From Chlorobiota bacterium (GTDB lineage Bacteria; Bacteroidota; Ignavibacteria; OLB7), in the NCBI GenBank assembly GCA_028287785.1, contig JAQBOZ010000019.1, forward strand, positions 62,001 to 126,000: a stretch of DNA of 64,000 nucleotides, given 5' to 3'. A program made the translations under genes and the position numbers. This document shows positions 44,568 to 53,732 of this stretch, piece by piece (within the stretch, counting starts at the first letter, position 1; each line of letters opens with the position of its first letter). The notes under the pieces are model-generated. The model was not told where the DNA came from and did not search any database. It saw only the letters and a program-made list of their open reading frames with translations.

Positions 44568-46955
44568 ATGCACTATCGCTACTCCGGCGCGACCCGTTCC
44601 GCTGACTGTTTCAGCCCGTCATCCGTCCATTGCCACCCGGCATCGAGCCATCCCGTCGCACGGAAAACATCCGCGGTGCAGGGGATTGCGGCGTTGCTGG
44701 TCATCGCATCGCTCTTCCTTCCGACCGGCGCGTTCGCCCAGCATTCGATGATGATGACGGGGGCCGACACCACCACCCACGGAATGCAGCCCGAGGGGAC
44801 GCTGAAGATGGTGGCGCTGCTGAAGAAGGCGGCCGAATCGTTCATGACCAACCAGAATCCGTATTCCAGCCTGACGCGCATCAAGCTCTTCGAGGAGTAC
44901 GCAAAGCAGGAACCGTTCAACAATTTCCAGCTCACGCAGGAGATGCTGAACGCCGGGCTGACGCGGGAGGCGATCGCGAAGCTGGAGGGGATGCGGGCGG
45001 CGCACAAGGGGCCGGATGCAACCACCGATAATATCGACAGGATACTGGGGATCGCCTATCTCAGAATCGGGGAACAGGAGAACTGCGTGGTCAACCACAC
45101 GGCGCAGTCGTGCATCCTTCCCATCCGCTCGGGGGGGGTTCACAAGCTCCCGTACGGCTCACGGTCGGCCATCGGCGTCTACACCAAACTGCTCGAACGC
45201 CATCCCGATGATCTCCAGTCGCGGTGGCTCCTCAATATCGCCTACATGACGCTGGGGAATTATCCCGACAGCGTGCCGGGGAAATGGCTGATTCCGCCGT
45301 CGGCCTTCAAATCCGATTACGAACTTCCGCGCTTCAACGATATCGCCCCCGATCTGGGGCTGGACACGCCGGGGCTCTCCGGCGGATGCGCGGTGGAGGA
45401 TTTCGACCGCGACGGCAATCTGGATATCATGGTCTCCGCGCTCGGCGTCAACGATCAGATCCGTTTCATCCATAACAATGGCGACGGCACGTTTACCGAC
45501 CGGACGGCGGCGGACGGGCTGACCGGCATCACCGGCGGCCTGAACATGGTCCACGCGGATTACAACAACGATGGCTATCCCGATGTATTCGTCACCCGCG
45601 GCGGCTGGTTCGGCACCTACGGACATCATCCGAATTCCCTCCTCCGGAACAACCGCGACGGCACATTTACCGATGTGACGATCGATGCGGGGCTTCTCTC
45701 CTTTCATCCCACGCAGACGGCGTCGTTCGCGGATTTCAACAACGATGGGCAGCTCGATCTTTTTATCGGGAATGAATCCACCCCGCCGCTCGATTCCGAT
45801 GCGTGCGAGCTTTATCTGAATAATGGCAACGGCACATTTACCAATATCGCAAAGGAAGTCGGGCTGGATTTCAAGGCATTTGTGAAGGGCGCGGTCTGGG
45901 GAGATTACGACAACGACGGCCTTCCCGATCTCTACCTCTCGATCATGGCGGGGCCGAACCGTTTATACAGAAACAACGGCAAAGGAAAAAACGGCAAATG
46001 GAGCTTTACCGATGTTGCCGCGAAGGCGGGAGTGCAGGAACCGCAATTCAGCTTCCCGACATTTTTCTTCGATTATAATAATGATGGATGGGAGGATATT
46101 TTCGTCTGCGGATACGGGCTCAACGGCCTGAGTTATATCAACAGCGCCACAAATATATTATCGCTCGTCGTGGCCGATTATCTTGGAATGCCGTCGGAAG
46201 GAATTCCCCCGAAGCTCTACAAAAACAACGGGGACGGCACGTTCACCGATGTCACGCATCAGATGCATGTCGATAAAATCATCCTGGGCATGGGAATTAA
46301 TTTCGGCGATCTTGACAACGACGGCTGGCCCGATTTCTACGTCGGCACCGGCGCGGCCGATTATAATCTGCTGGTCCCCAACAGGATGTTCCGCAATAAT
46401 GGCGGGGAATATTTCCAGGACGTGACCACCTCCGGCGGGTTCGGTCATCTTCAGAAAGGGCACGCCATCGCGTTTGCCGATATCGATAACGACGGCGATC
46501 AGGATATCTACGAGGTGATGGGGGGCGCGTGGAACGGCGATGTGGCGCACAAGGTGCTCTTCCAGAATCCGGGAAACGGCAACCACTGGATTACGCTGCT
46601 GCTGGAGGGAGTGCAATCAAACCGCGACGCGATAGGAGCCCGCATAACGGTGCGGGTGATGAACGACGAGGGGATGCGCGATATCCACGCGACGGTTTCC
46701 ACCGGCGGGAGTTTTGGATCGCAATCGCTGCAACAGGAAATGGGCCTTGGCGACGCGCACGGAATCATATCGATTACGGTGATGTGGCCGCGGACCGGAA
46801 AGAAGCAGGTATTCACCAATGTGGCGATGGATCAATCGGTGAAGATCCGCGAGGGTGATGCCGAGGCAAAGCCATTTCCAAGGACGGTGATAAAGATGGG
46901 GGACGGGGTCTCCACCGATGGCGATATGATGGGGCACCACCATCATATGGAATAA
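44568..46955 (+). CDS. CRTAC1-like FG-GAP/VCBS repeat protein with ASPIC/UnbV C-terminus
   Basis: About 795 residues from the ATG at 44568. A hydrophobic signal (IAALLVIASLFLPTGAFA) follows a 37-residue polar N-terminal tail. A TPR-like helical part (about 65-235) precedes at least six FG-GAP/VCBS repeats with calcium-binding cores (DFDRDGNLDIM, DYNNDGYPDVF, DFNNDGQLDLF, DYDNDGLPDLY, DLDNDGWPDFY, DIDNDGDQDIY). The ASPIC/UnbV-like C-terminal part (about 690-780, with GARITVRV) is followed by a His/Met-rich tail. It is probably a periplasmic or surface propeller protein of unknown ligand. A di-heme oxidoreductase pseudogene lies downstream. Confidence 0.85.
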   Translation: MHYRYSGATRSADCFSPSSVHCHPASSHPVARKTSAVQGIAALLVIASLFLPTGAFAQHSMMMTGADTTTHGMQPEGTLKMVALLKKAAESFMTNQNPYSSLTRIKLFEEYAKQEPFNNFQLTQEMLNAGLTREAIAKLEGMRAAHKGPDATTDNIDRILGIAYLRIGEQENCVVNHTAQSCILPIRSGGVHKLPYGSRSAIGVYTKLLERHPDDLQSRWLLNIAYMTLGNYPDSVPGKWLIPPSAFKSDYELPRFNDIAPDLGLDTPGLSGGCAVEDFDRDGNLDIMVSALGVNDQIRFIHNNGDGTFTDRTAADGLTGITGGLNMVHADYNNDGYPDVFVTRGGWFGTYGHHPNSLLRNNRDGTFTDVTIDAGLLSFHPTQTASFADFNNDGQLDLFIGNESTPPLDSDACELYLNNGNGTFTNIAKEVGLDFKAFVKGAVWGDYDNDGLPDLYLSIMAGPNRLYRNNGKGKNGKWSFTDVAAKAGVQEPQFSFPTFFFDYNNDGWEDIFVCGYGLNGLSYINSATNILSLVVADYLGMPSEGIPPKLYKNNGDGTFTDVTHQMHVDKIILGMGINFGDLDNDGWPDFYVGTGAADYNLLVPNRMFRNNGGEYFQDVTTSGGFGHLQKGHAIAFADIDNDGDQDIYEVMGGAWNGDVAHKVLFQNPGNGNHWITLLLEGVQSNRDAIGARITVRVMNDEGMRDIHATVSTGGSFGSQSLQQEMGLGDAHGIISITVMWPRTGKKQVFTNVAMDQSVKIREGDAEAKPFPRTVIKMGDGVSTDGDMMGHHHHME

Positions 46956-47026
46956 GTTCTGCCCGATCGGTCCTTTTCATGCGGATTGTGGATAGGCCGA
47001 ATTGCTGTCTCCCCCGCCAGGACTGA

Positions 47027-47733
47027 TCATGCAAGGCCATCGAGCATTCCCGTCCGGCTTAGTGACTCGCGGTCCTGTTTCGTCAATCGCATATAGAATT
47101 GCTGCGAATGCTCCCCTTCCCCGCCGTGCCACAGGATGGCCTCCTCAAGATTCCTGGCGCGCCCATCATGCAGAAATCGGGTGTGACCATTTACATTATG
47201 GACAAGGCCGATTCCCCAGAGTGGAGCGGTGCGCCAACGGCCGAGCACCGTATCGCCGGATTCATGGTCCGGGATATAATTCGGTCTTCCCGATATACCA
47301 TCATGATTCATATCGTTCGGATCGGCAAGATTGAGAATATCGTTTTCGGGAATCGCTTCGAGGAGACCAAGACCAAAATCCGCCGGGGCAACCCGGGGGA
47401 GATCAGGACATTCCCATTCATCTCTCCATACGCAAGATCCCGGAATCGGTACGTCGGGGCCATCAGCGTATACGACGTACCATCGGCGAACTCTCCGACA
47501 ATCTGGCGTGACAGTATCTCAAAGCTCCCCTCGGGAGCCATTCCCGCGCGTGCATGATAGTTGAGCTGAGCGCCGTACGCCGGATGAGGCAGTGGTGAAT
47601 CGTGGTTTGCCGAACGCACGCTCAGGAGCATCGCGATCGACGTGGGAGGCTCGCCGGGGCTGAGCGGAGGACGTCCCCTGCCGTCCTTGAAATGGCACCC
47701 TGTATAGGTGTAAATGATACGTCGCCCGGGCAT
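47027..47733 (-). pseudogene. Degraded di-heme oxidoreductase (DUF1111-like) gene
   Basis: Two overlapping minus-strand frames (47308-47733 and 47027-47311) match the N-terminal-middle and the C-terminal regions of DUF1111/di-heme thiol oxidoreductase-like proteins: GCHFKDGRGRPP, PAYGAQLNYHARAG, then TAPLWGIGLVHNVNGHTRF and DGRARNLEEAILWHGGE. A missing C in the C-run at 47395-47399 breaks the frame; restoring it joins SP with RVAPADFGLGLLEAIPEND. The first haem Cys is replaced by Tyr (codon 47704-47706). About 200 residues expected between GDTVLGR and RTAPLWG, including the second haem site, are absent. The N-terminus is also missing. Clearly non-functional. Confidence 0.8.
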
Positions 47734-48034
47734 GTCGAGATTGGCCGATCCGTGAGATGCAGCGGGCGGTCAGCCGAAATTTAATTGGAAGCATATGGCG
47801 TCTCCGGAGGTGATGCCCTCCCATCATATCCCAGTGCTTAGTCGAGCTCGTAGTTCCGCGTTCCAGGATGATGGAGTCTTCCTTCTGGCTGACATAGTGT
47901 AAGAGGCTATCACTTGTCATTTTTGCACATCGGCATTGCCGCGATGAGAATTCTCCGCGGAGAACGGCCTGTTTCATTCGTGGTAATTGAAGAAAATGGT
48001 GATGAAAATCCCGCGCATTTCGACTCATTCCCCC

Positions 48035-49012
48035 CTACCCCCGCACAAGCTCATCCGCCCTTCGCAACATATCCAGCGCCTTTACCTCGGTGGTCTGCCC
48101 CGCAACCCAGGCATATCCCGCCTCCAGAAGCCGATCATACTCGGCATCGCTCATGGATTCGATCCTTCGGAGAAGTTCATCGGCGGTGGAATAGATGACG
48201 CAGTTTGTAGCGTCCAGGCCGAGAGGGGCATTGTCGGGGAACTTCGCCGTCAGATCGCGGAAGCAGATCACGGCGCCGTTGGCGGGGATCTCATAATGGC
48301 GCAGGCAGTCCCAGCCGTTGCGCCGCGTGGTCACGCCGAACCGCGACGCCTGGATATTCCCGTAATATTCGCTCTCCCGGCTGAACACATGCCCCGTCGA
48401 TGGCGCATCCCTCAGCGCCGGATGCTCCGCCAGCTCGCGATCGACGATATGCGATGGAAAGATTCGCGTCTTGTCGGCGCGCGTAATGCCGCGCGTGATC
48501 TTCTCGCTCGGAATCGCGAATGTGATGGGGAGAACGTTGCGATGAAACGCTCTGCGATTGTAGAGAAATTTCGGAACCAGCTTGTAGTTATAATAATACG
48601 ATGCCTTCGGCTGAAGCTCCCGCTTGAAGTACGGATATTTCCGGGCGGAAAGAAGAATCGAGTTGAGATCCTCTCCATCGAGCAGAATTGTTTTTTTCGG
48701 ATCGAGATATGGCTGGAACCTGCGAAAGAAATCCGGGGTGCGGTGGATCGATCCGAGGATTATTCTGTCGAAATATCCCGCTTTCACCCGCGCGTCGATA
48801 TCCGTTCTATCCACGGGAATATCCTCGAGCGTGCGCCAGATCGTAAAGAGCCTGCCGTACATCTCCTCCGGTGCGCGCGCGGAAAAATTCCGGTACATCA
48901 CATCCTTTTTCGGATAATCGACGCACTGCGCGCCGAACGCCGAACGGAGGCCGTGCAGATAGGCATCCTCCAGGTTGTCCTGGCCTGATGATGTGATGTA
49001 GAGAATATTCAT
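48035..49012 (-). CDS. CgeB-like glycosyltransferase-type protein
   Basis: This 325-residue cytosolic protein begins MNILYITSSGQDNLEDAYLHGL. It has a Rossmann-like N-terminal half (FDRIILGSIHRTPDFF near 81, KKTILLDGEDLNSI near 106). The C-terminal half carries HYEIPANGAVICF near 241 and YSTADELLRRIE, which resemble the CgeB spore-maturation or DUF3880 glycosyltransferase family (Glyco_trans_1_2 fold). The nucleotide-sugar donor and acceptor are unknown. It stands alone between the pseudogene and recG. The name is a fold-level guess. Confidence 0.65.
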   Translation of the reverse strand: MNILYITSSGQDNLEDAYLHGLRSAFGAQCVDYPKKDVMYRNFSARAPEEMYGRLFTIWRTLEDIPVDRTDIDARVKAGYFDRIILGSIHRTPDFFRRFQPYLDPKKTILLDGEDLNSILLSARKYPYFKRELQPKASYYYNYKLVPKFLYNRRAFHRNVLPITFAIPSEKITRGITRADKTRIFPSHIVDRELAEHPALRDAPSTGHVFSRESEYYGNIQASRFGVTTRRNGWDCLRHYEIPANGAVICFRDLTAKFPDNAPLGLDATNCVIYSTADELLRRIESMSDAEYDRLLEAGYAWVAGQTTEVKALDMLRRADELVRG

Positions 49013-49121
49013 CGGTTAATTCAGAATCTCGAATACGTCAACAGCGATCAGATGCAGAGCGGCCGGGCATAGGCAATTGAAGCAATCCTCCCGAACCCCG
49101 CAGCGAACAGGGAACCGGCAC

Positions 49122-49425
49122 GGCAGATGAGAGCAACTCGGTTTAAATCCACCCTCAGGTATGCTGAACGGTCATCCATCAACGATCTCTTCATCGCTCT
49201 TCAAGCTCCGTAGGAGCGCACCGGTTATAGTAACGATGCCCCTATTTTCACTCAAGCTCCATCGGAGCGTACCATATAAATGCGGGGATGGCACGCTCCG
49301 ATGGAGCTTTAGATCATGGAAGAGGTGATATTACCACAACCGGCTCGCCCCGATGGGCTATGAAGACTGATGCTTCACTCAGCGTACGTCGAAGACGCTT
49401 ATCTCAACCTGAGTCACTGCCGAGC
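49122..49425. mobile_element. MITE-like element type B, degenerate copy
   Basis: It contains the same nested palindrome as the intact copy at 52646. AGCTCCATCGGAGCGTACC is followed by GGCACGCTCCGATGGAGCTT; outside it lie CTTCAAGCTCCGTAGGAGCG and CCGGCTCGCCCCGATGGGCT. The ends are GGCAG...ACTCGGTTTAAATCC and TCAACCTGAGTCACTGCC, degraded relative to GGTAGTGACTCAGTTTG. I see no matching target duplication at this copy. It fills part of the 500-base gap 49013-49510. Confidence 0.6.
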
Positions 49426-49428
49426 GCG

Positions 49429-49510
49429 AGCGACTGAGGCGTCCGTCTGGACGCCTCAGTGAGCGAACGGTGAAGGCCAACGCCGCAGATGATCGTTGTT
49501 CAACAGTCTG
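49429..49510. repeat. Hairpin repeat type D, copy 1
   Basis: A 12-bp perfect stem ACTGAGGCGTCC / GGACGCCTCAGT (49433-49460) is followed by GAGCGAACGGTGAAGGCCAACGCCGCAGATGATCG and TTCAACAGTCTGTC. The same order recurs at 53528-53614. It lies immediately after the recG stop on the minus strand, where the stem may act as a 3' hairpin. Confidence 0.65.
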
Positions 49511-51730
49511 TCAGCCGACATCGGCATACTGCATCGACCGGCGCAACGCCGATGCAACCGCGGCTTTTATTGTTTCATGCTCCGGGTTTGCCAGATCGGG
49601 ATCGGATTCCGCAACGGCAAATGCCGCCTCGCGCGCCTCCGCGATAATCGGCCCGTCGGTGACAAGGTTGGCGTGCTTGAATTCCGGCAGGCCGCTCTGT
49701 CGCGTGCCGACCATATCGCCGGGGCCGCGCAGTTCCAGATCGATCTCGCTGATTTTAAATCCGTCGTTTGTGTCCACCATCGCCTGAAGCCTGCGGATCA
49801 CCGCCTTCCGCTCCTGGCGCGCCTCGTTCTGCGACATCCCGGCGCGCAACTGATAGCGGAAATGATCCTTCGCAATCAGGATGCAGTACGACTGGTCCGC
49901 CCCGCGCCCCACGCGACCGCGAAGCTGGTGGAGCTGCGAAAGGCCGAACCGCTCCGAGTTCTCGATCACCATCACGCTGGCATTCGGTACATCGATCCCC
50001 ACCTCGATCACCGTCGTGGCAATCATCACGTCGATTTTCCGTTCGAGAAAATCGCGCATCGCGTCGTCTTTTTCATACCAGAGCATCTGCCCGTGCAGCA
50101 GGCCGAGCTTCATATCGGAAAAGACCGCCTCGGCGAGAAATTCATAATGCTCCACCGCGGATTTCAGCTCGAGCTTTTCCGATTTTTCCACGAGCGGATA
50201 GACCACATACGCCTGCCGGCCGCCTCGAACCTCGCTCCGCACAAATTCCCAGACCGTCTCCATCTGATTTTCAAACCGGATCGCCGTGCGGATCGGCTTT
50301 CGGTTTGCCGGCAGCTCATCGATAATCGAGACATCAAGATCGCCGTAAAGCGTCATCGTCAGCGTCCGGGGAATCGGCGTCGCGGTCATGATCAGCGCGT
50401 CCGGCCGGCGCCCCTTGTTCCGCAGCGATGCCCGCTGATCCACGCCGAAGCGATGCTGCTCATCGATCACCACCAGCCCCAGATTCTGATATTCCACATC
50501 ATCCTGAAAAAGCGCGTGCGTTCCGATCACGATATTCGCGATGCCGTTCCGCATATCGTAGAGAATTTCCTCGCGCATTTTCTTTTTCAGCCCGCCGACA
50601 AGCTGCACGACCTTTACCGGCAGCCCCTCCAGCAATCGCCGCAATGTCTGAAGATGCTGCTCCGCCAGGATTTCCGTGGGGGCCATGAACGCGCATTGAT
50701 AGCCGTTCTCCACCGCAACCAGCATCACCAGCAGCGCGACGATCGTCTTGCCGGAGCCGACATCCCCCTGCAACAGCCGGTTCATCGCGTTGGGAAGCGC
50801 CATGTCGGCAAGGATTTCCCGGAGTGCGCGCTTCTGAGCGCCGGTCAGCGTAAAGCCGAGCTTTTCGAGAAGCTGGCGGGAGAGATCGCTCTTCGTGTCG
50901 AAGGATATTCCCGGCTCGTTCGTCCTGACGATCTCCTTCCGGAGCGCGAGGCCAAGCTCGAAAAAGAAAAGCTCCTCGAACTTCATCCGGTGGAGCGCGC
51001 GTGCCAGCGATTCCTCGCTGTCGGGAAAGTGCATCTGGCGGACGGCGGCGGCCAGCGGCATCAGATTATGCGCGGCGATCATCTTATCGCTCAACGATTC
51101 GGCAAGCTCCTCCGGGCCGAACTGCTCGAAAAGATTTTCCATCAGCGTCCGCATCGTCCGCGACGTAAGCCCGGCTGATTTCATCTTCGCCCCCTCGCGA
51201 TACTGCGGGATGATCCGGCCGCCATGAATCATCCGCTCCTCCTCCTGCTCCAGCCGCTCCATCTCCGGGTGCGTCCACTGAAGCGATCCGCCGAAGATCT
51301 CCGGCGCGCCGCTGATGGCGAGAAGATCGCCCGGCTGAAACGCCTTGATAAACCACTGCGCCCCCTGAAAAAAGACCAGGTTCGCCTCCCCCGTCGCATC
51401 GGCCACCCGCATCGACAACCGCTTCCGTCCCTTGCCGGTCTCGAAAAGCTGCATCCGCTTCACCTCCACGATCGCCGTCACCTGATCGGGAAGCCCCTCC
51501 TCGCCGCCAAGCTGAATTCTGATCTGACGCAACGGAAGCACCGTCCGCCGATCCAGGTAGGAGCGCGGGGTGAACAGAAGAAGATCGTGGATGGTGCGGA
51601 CGCCAAGCTCCGCCAGCGCTGCCGCCCGCGCCGGGCCGATCCCTTTTATATATTGAAGCGGGGAGACTGATTCGTTTTCGTGCCGCTCCGTCCGCTGTTC
51701 GGTATCCTTTGCTGGAGTTTTCTTTGCCAT
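49511..51730 (-). CDS. recG: ATP-dependent DNA helicase RecG
   Basis: This 739-residue superfamily 2 helicase remodels stalled forks and Holliday junctions. It has an N-terminal wedge/OB domain (about 40-190: GVRTIHDLLLFTPRSYLDR), Walker A LLQGDVGSGKT near 321, DEQHRFG near 420, MTATPIPRTL near 450, and motif VI QLRGRVGRGADQS near 625. The length fits the family. The first 22 residues (KKTPAKDTEQRTERHENE) are an extra polar tail; an internal start is possible. An unresolved region lies upstream. Confidence 0.95.
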   Translation of the reverse strand: MAKKTPAKDTEQRTERHENESVSPLQYIKGIGPARAAALAELGVRTIHDLLLFTPRSYLDRRTVLPLRQIRIQLGGEEGLPDQVTAIVEVKRMQLFETGKGRKRLSMRVADATGEANLVFFQGAQWFIKAFQPGDLLAISGAPEIFGGSLQWTHPEMERLEQEEERMIHGGRIIPQYREGAKMKSAGLTSRTMRTLMENLFEQFGPEELAESLSDKMIAAHNLMPLAAAVRQMHFPDSEESLARALHRMKFEELFFFELGLALRKEIVRTNEPGISFDTKSDLSRQLLEKLGFTLTGAQKRALREILADMALPNAMNRLLQGDVGSGKTIVALLVMLVAVENGYQCAFMAPTEILAEQHLQTLRRLLEGLPVKVVQLVGGLKKKMREEILYDMRNGIANIVIGTHALFQDDVEYQNLGLVVIDEQHRFGVDQRASLRNKGRRPDALIMTATPIPRTLTMTLYGDLDVSIIDELPANRKPIRTAIRFENQMETVWEFVRSEVRGGRQAYVVYPLVEKSEKLELKSAVEHYEFLAEAVFSDMKLGLLHGQMLWYEKDDAMRDFLERKIDVMIATTVIEVGIDVPNASVMVIENSERFGLSQLHQLRGRVGRGADQSYCILIAKDHFRYQLRAGMSQNEARQERKAVIRRLQAMVDTNDGFKISEIDLELRGPGDMVGTRQSGLPEFKHANLVTDGPIIAEAREAAFAVAESDPDLANPEHETIKAAVASALRRSMQYADVG

Positions 51731-52027
51731 CGTCTTAATCTACCACAGTCCGGGAATCCGCGCCTTGAGAAATTCCAGATGCCGCTGTGATTGTTTCAAT
51801 CCCGCAACGACATCGGGTGATGCGGCGCGAATGTACGCATGCGGAACAGAATGTTCCCTCCACCGCCGTCCGGTGGCGACCGTTCCTGCAACCGGCGCGC
51901 TCATGAAGCATGATCCTGTTGAGCGCGCCGCGCCGCCGCTGCATGCGCCGATGGCAAGGCCGGTGTTCGCTGTAGATAGTGCGGGCGATGCATTCGATAA
52001 AAATTTTGCCGCGCAATTATTTTTCAG
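51731..52027. other. Region upstream of recG, no convincing gene
   Basis: Short frames on both strands (51740-52042 minus, 51765-52031 plus) overlap completely and neither shows a clear protein family or ribosome site. The minus frame ends KARIPGLW just before recG. It should contain the recG promoter and may hold decayed sequence related to the adjacent pseudogene region. Confidence 0.4.
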
Positions 52028-52645
52028 ATGATTTCTTCTCATGACGATTTTTTCTTCCGGCGTTGCTCACAGCCGGCGGCTTCCTCTCATGATATTTTTT
52101 TTCTTCCGGCGTTGCTCATAACTTCCACCGTGTATATCGCTGCATGCGGTGGTGACCCTCCTTCCAACAGCAACCGTTCTCCCGATCATGCCGCTCCCCC
52201 TCTCGCTCCAGCCGAAGCGATGTCGTGTTCTATTTCGCCCACGGCCTTCAGACAATGTATTTAATGTCGCAACATCACGCGGATCTGGCGCCGGCAACCA
52301 GCACGAATATAATTGGCCCCGGCTATCTCCCGCCCCAGGCTGAGCTGGATGGACTGCGCCGGCAGAACAAACTGCGTGATCTGGGATCGAGGATCATTAT
52401 GGGTCTGGAGGCTCATGGCTTCACGATCGACGACAGCAGCGGCTCCACAACGTACTGGGAATGGAAACGTATTCCGTGCTGATTGAATCCACACGGCCCT
52501 ACAAGGGCATAACGATGGTGACAGCGCTTGATACAACCGTCAGGATCACGCCCGGAATGATGGATCTTCCAAAGGATGTGCCCGTGACGGATATCGAGTC
52601 GTATCGGCGCATGCATCAGGACTCCCCGCCTGATACCGCAATCGT

Positions 52646-52954
52646 GGTAGTGACTCAGTTTGAATCCAGTATTCCATCTGATTAACAATCAACGATCGGC
52701 GATCCATGCTTCACTCTTCAAGCTCCGTAGGCGCGCGCCGGTTGTAGCACCAATGCTCCCATCTCCCGCTCAAGCTCCATCGGAGCGTACCATCCCCGCA
52801 TCCGTGCCGAACGGTACGCTCCGATGGAGCTTCAGATCATCGAAGACGTGGCATCGCTACAACCGGTACGCCCCGATGGGGCTGGAAGGAGAGATGCCGA
52901 ATGCCCTCGATGAGTCCGAACAGCATGAACCGTATCCCAAACTGAGTCACTACC
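52646..52954. mobile_element. MITE-like element type B, 309 bp, with 8-bp target duplication
   Basis: Terminal inverted repeats GGTAGTGACTCAGTTTG and CAAACTGAGTCACTACC bound a 309-base element without coding capacity. The flanks GCAATCGT at 52638-52645 and 52955-52962 are a perfect 8-bp duplication. Inside is a 20-bp perfect inverted repeat (52772-52791 with 52813-52832, containing CTCCATCGGAGCG) and weaker outer arms, so the whole element could fold into a long hairpin. Excision of the element plus one duplication joins the flanking coding frames. Confidence 0.9.
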
Positions 52955-52963
52955 GCAATCGTC

Positions 52964-53539
52964 ATGAATCCCTGGAAGTTCGAGGCACAATCGGGAGTGA
53001 TGGAGATATGGAAACATTCTTCGTCTGCAAAAGGAACCCGCCCTGATCCCGGTGTGCGATACACGATATATTTTGACGACTACGGCGCAAAATCGATGAC
53101 ATGTTTCACCAATAAAAGCCTGGGAGGCAAAGGGGAAATGTATATACTCTTCGATCACGGCGTGGTGGTCACCTGCAACAACTCAAATGTTGCGGAAGCA
53201 CCGACCGAGCAGCCTCTTATCCGCAGGGCCACAGCAGACATCATGAACGGGCTCGCCGTGCTTCCGAGCGATATCGACCTGCTCGCAGCGGATGCAACAC
53301 GCAAGGATCTTGGAACGCAGATCATTCAGGGAAAGGAGACAAAGGGATTTTCGATAGTCAACGATGGGGGGCTGACTGACTGCCGGCAATGGAAGCGCAT
53401 TCCGTTTCGCTTCGAAGTCCCGACTCCCAATCCGAATATCCGTTGGATAACCGAAGTCACCTCACTGCAGACCTATGTTCCGGTTCCTCCCCGAGACGCG
53501 AGCTGTTCAGATATACGGCGACCGAACCTGAGCGATTGA
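52964..53539 (+). CDS. Open 3' part of the broken lipoprotein gene
   Basis: 191 codons remain open downstream of the MITE-like element (MNPWKFEAQSGVMEIWK to RRPNLSD). The ATG here comes from the middle of the ancestral gene and there is no signal peptide, so any product would be a cytosolic fragment. It carries the second copy of the repeated domain, with DLGTQIIQGKETKGF near 122-136 and WKRIPF near 149. Probably not functional. Confidence 0.45.
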   Translation: MNPWKFEAQSGVMEIWKHSSSAKGTRPDPGVRYTIYFDDYGAKSMTCFTNKSLGGKGEMYILFDHGVVVTCNNSNVAEAPTEQPLIRRATADIMNGLAVLPSDIDLLAADATRKDLGTQIIQGKETKGFSIVNDGGLTDCRQWKRIPFRFEVPTPNPNIRWITEVTSLQTYVPVPPRDASCSDIRRPNLSD

Positions 53540-53614
53540 GACATCCGCCCGGACACAACAGTGAGTGAATGGTGAAGGCCGACGCGGCAGATAACGTCCT
53601 TCAACAATCTGCCG
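53528..53614. repeat. Hairpin repeat type D, copy 2
   Basis: CTGAGCGATTGAGACATCCG...CGGACACAACAGTGAGTGAATGGTGAAGGCC, then CGGCAGATAACGTCCTTCAACAATCTGCC aligns along its length with the copy at 49429-49510. The stem is imperfect here. Shorter relatives with GCAGATGGCGTCCTTCAAC occur at about 27005. Confidence 0.6.
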
Positions 53615-53732
53615 AACCTTTCGAAACAACTCCACGCCCGCTGGCTCCGTAAGTTCAGCCCGTCTCCGCGCGGGCTGGTCATCTTCCACGCGCCCGCATC
53701 TCACCGGATATTCTACCGATCTGGACAGCATC

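Larger units (their letters stand above)
52028..53539 (+). pseudogene. Broken lipoprotein gene with duplicated domain, split by a MITE-like element
   Basis: Pieces in three frames form one ancestral protein. A lipoprotein signal (LLITSTVYIAACGG, frame starting 52028) is followed by a linker, then frame change near 52215 to DVVFYFAHGLQTMYLM...DLGSRIIMGLEAHGF...WKRIP, another near 52475 to VLIESTRPYKGITM...SPPDTAIV, then the insertion, then MNPWKFEAQSGV...DLGTQIIQGKETKGF...WKRIPF. The two halves are diverged copies of one domain (DLGxxIIxGxExxGF and WKRIP in both). A 48-bp in-frame duplication (52037 and 52085) adds 16 residues at the signal region. Function unknown. Confidence 0.75.

Noticed and set aside
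47519-48028. 169-codon minus-strand ORF
   Set aside because: It overlaps the better-matching pseudogene frame and has a basic, His-rich composition. It may contain further decayed sequence, but nothing recognisable.
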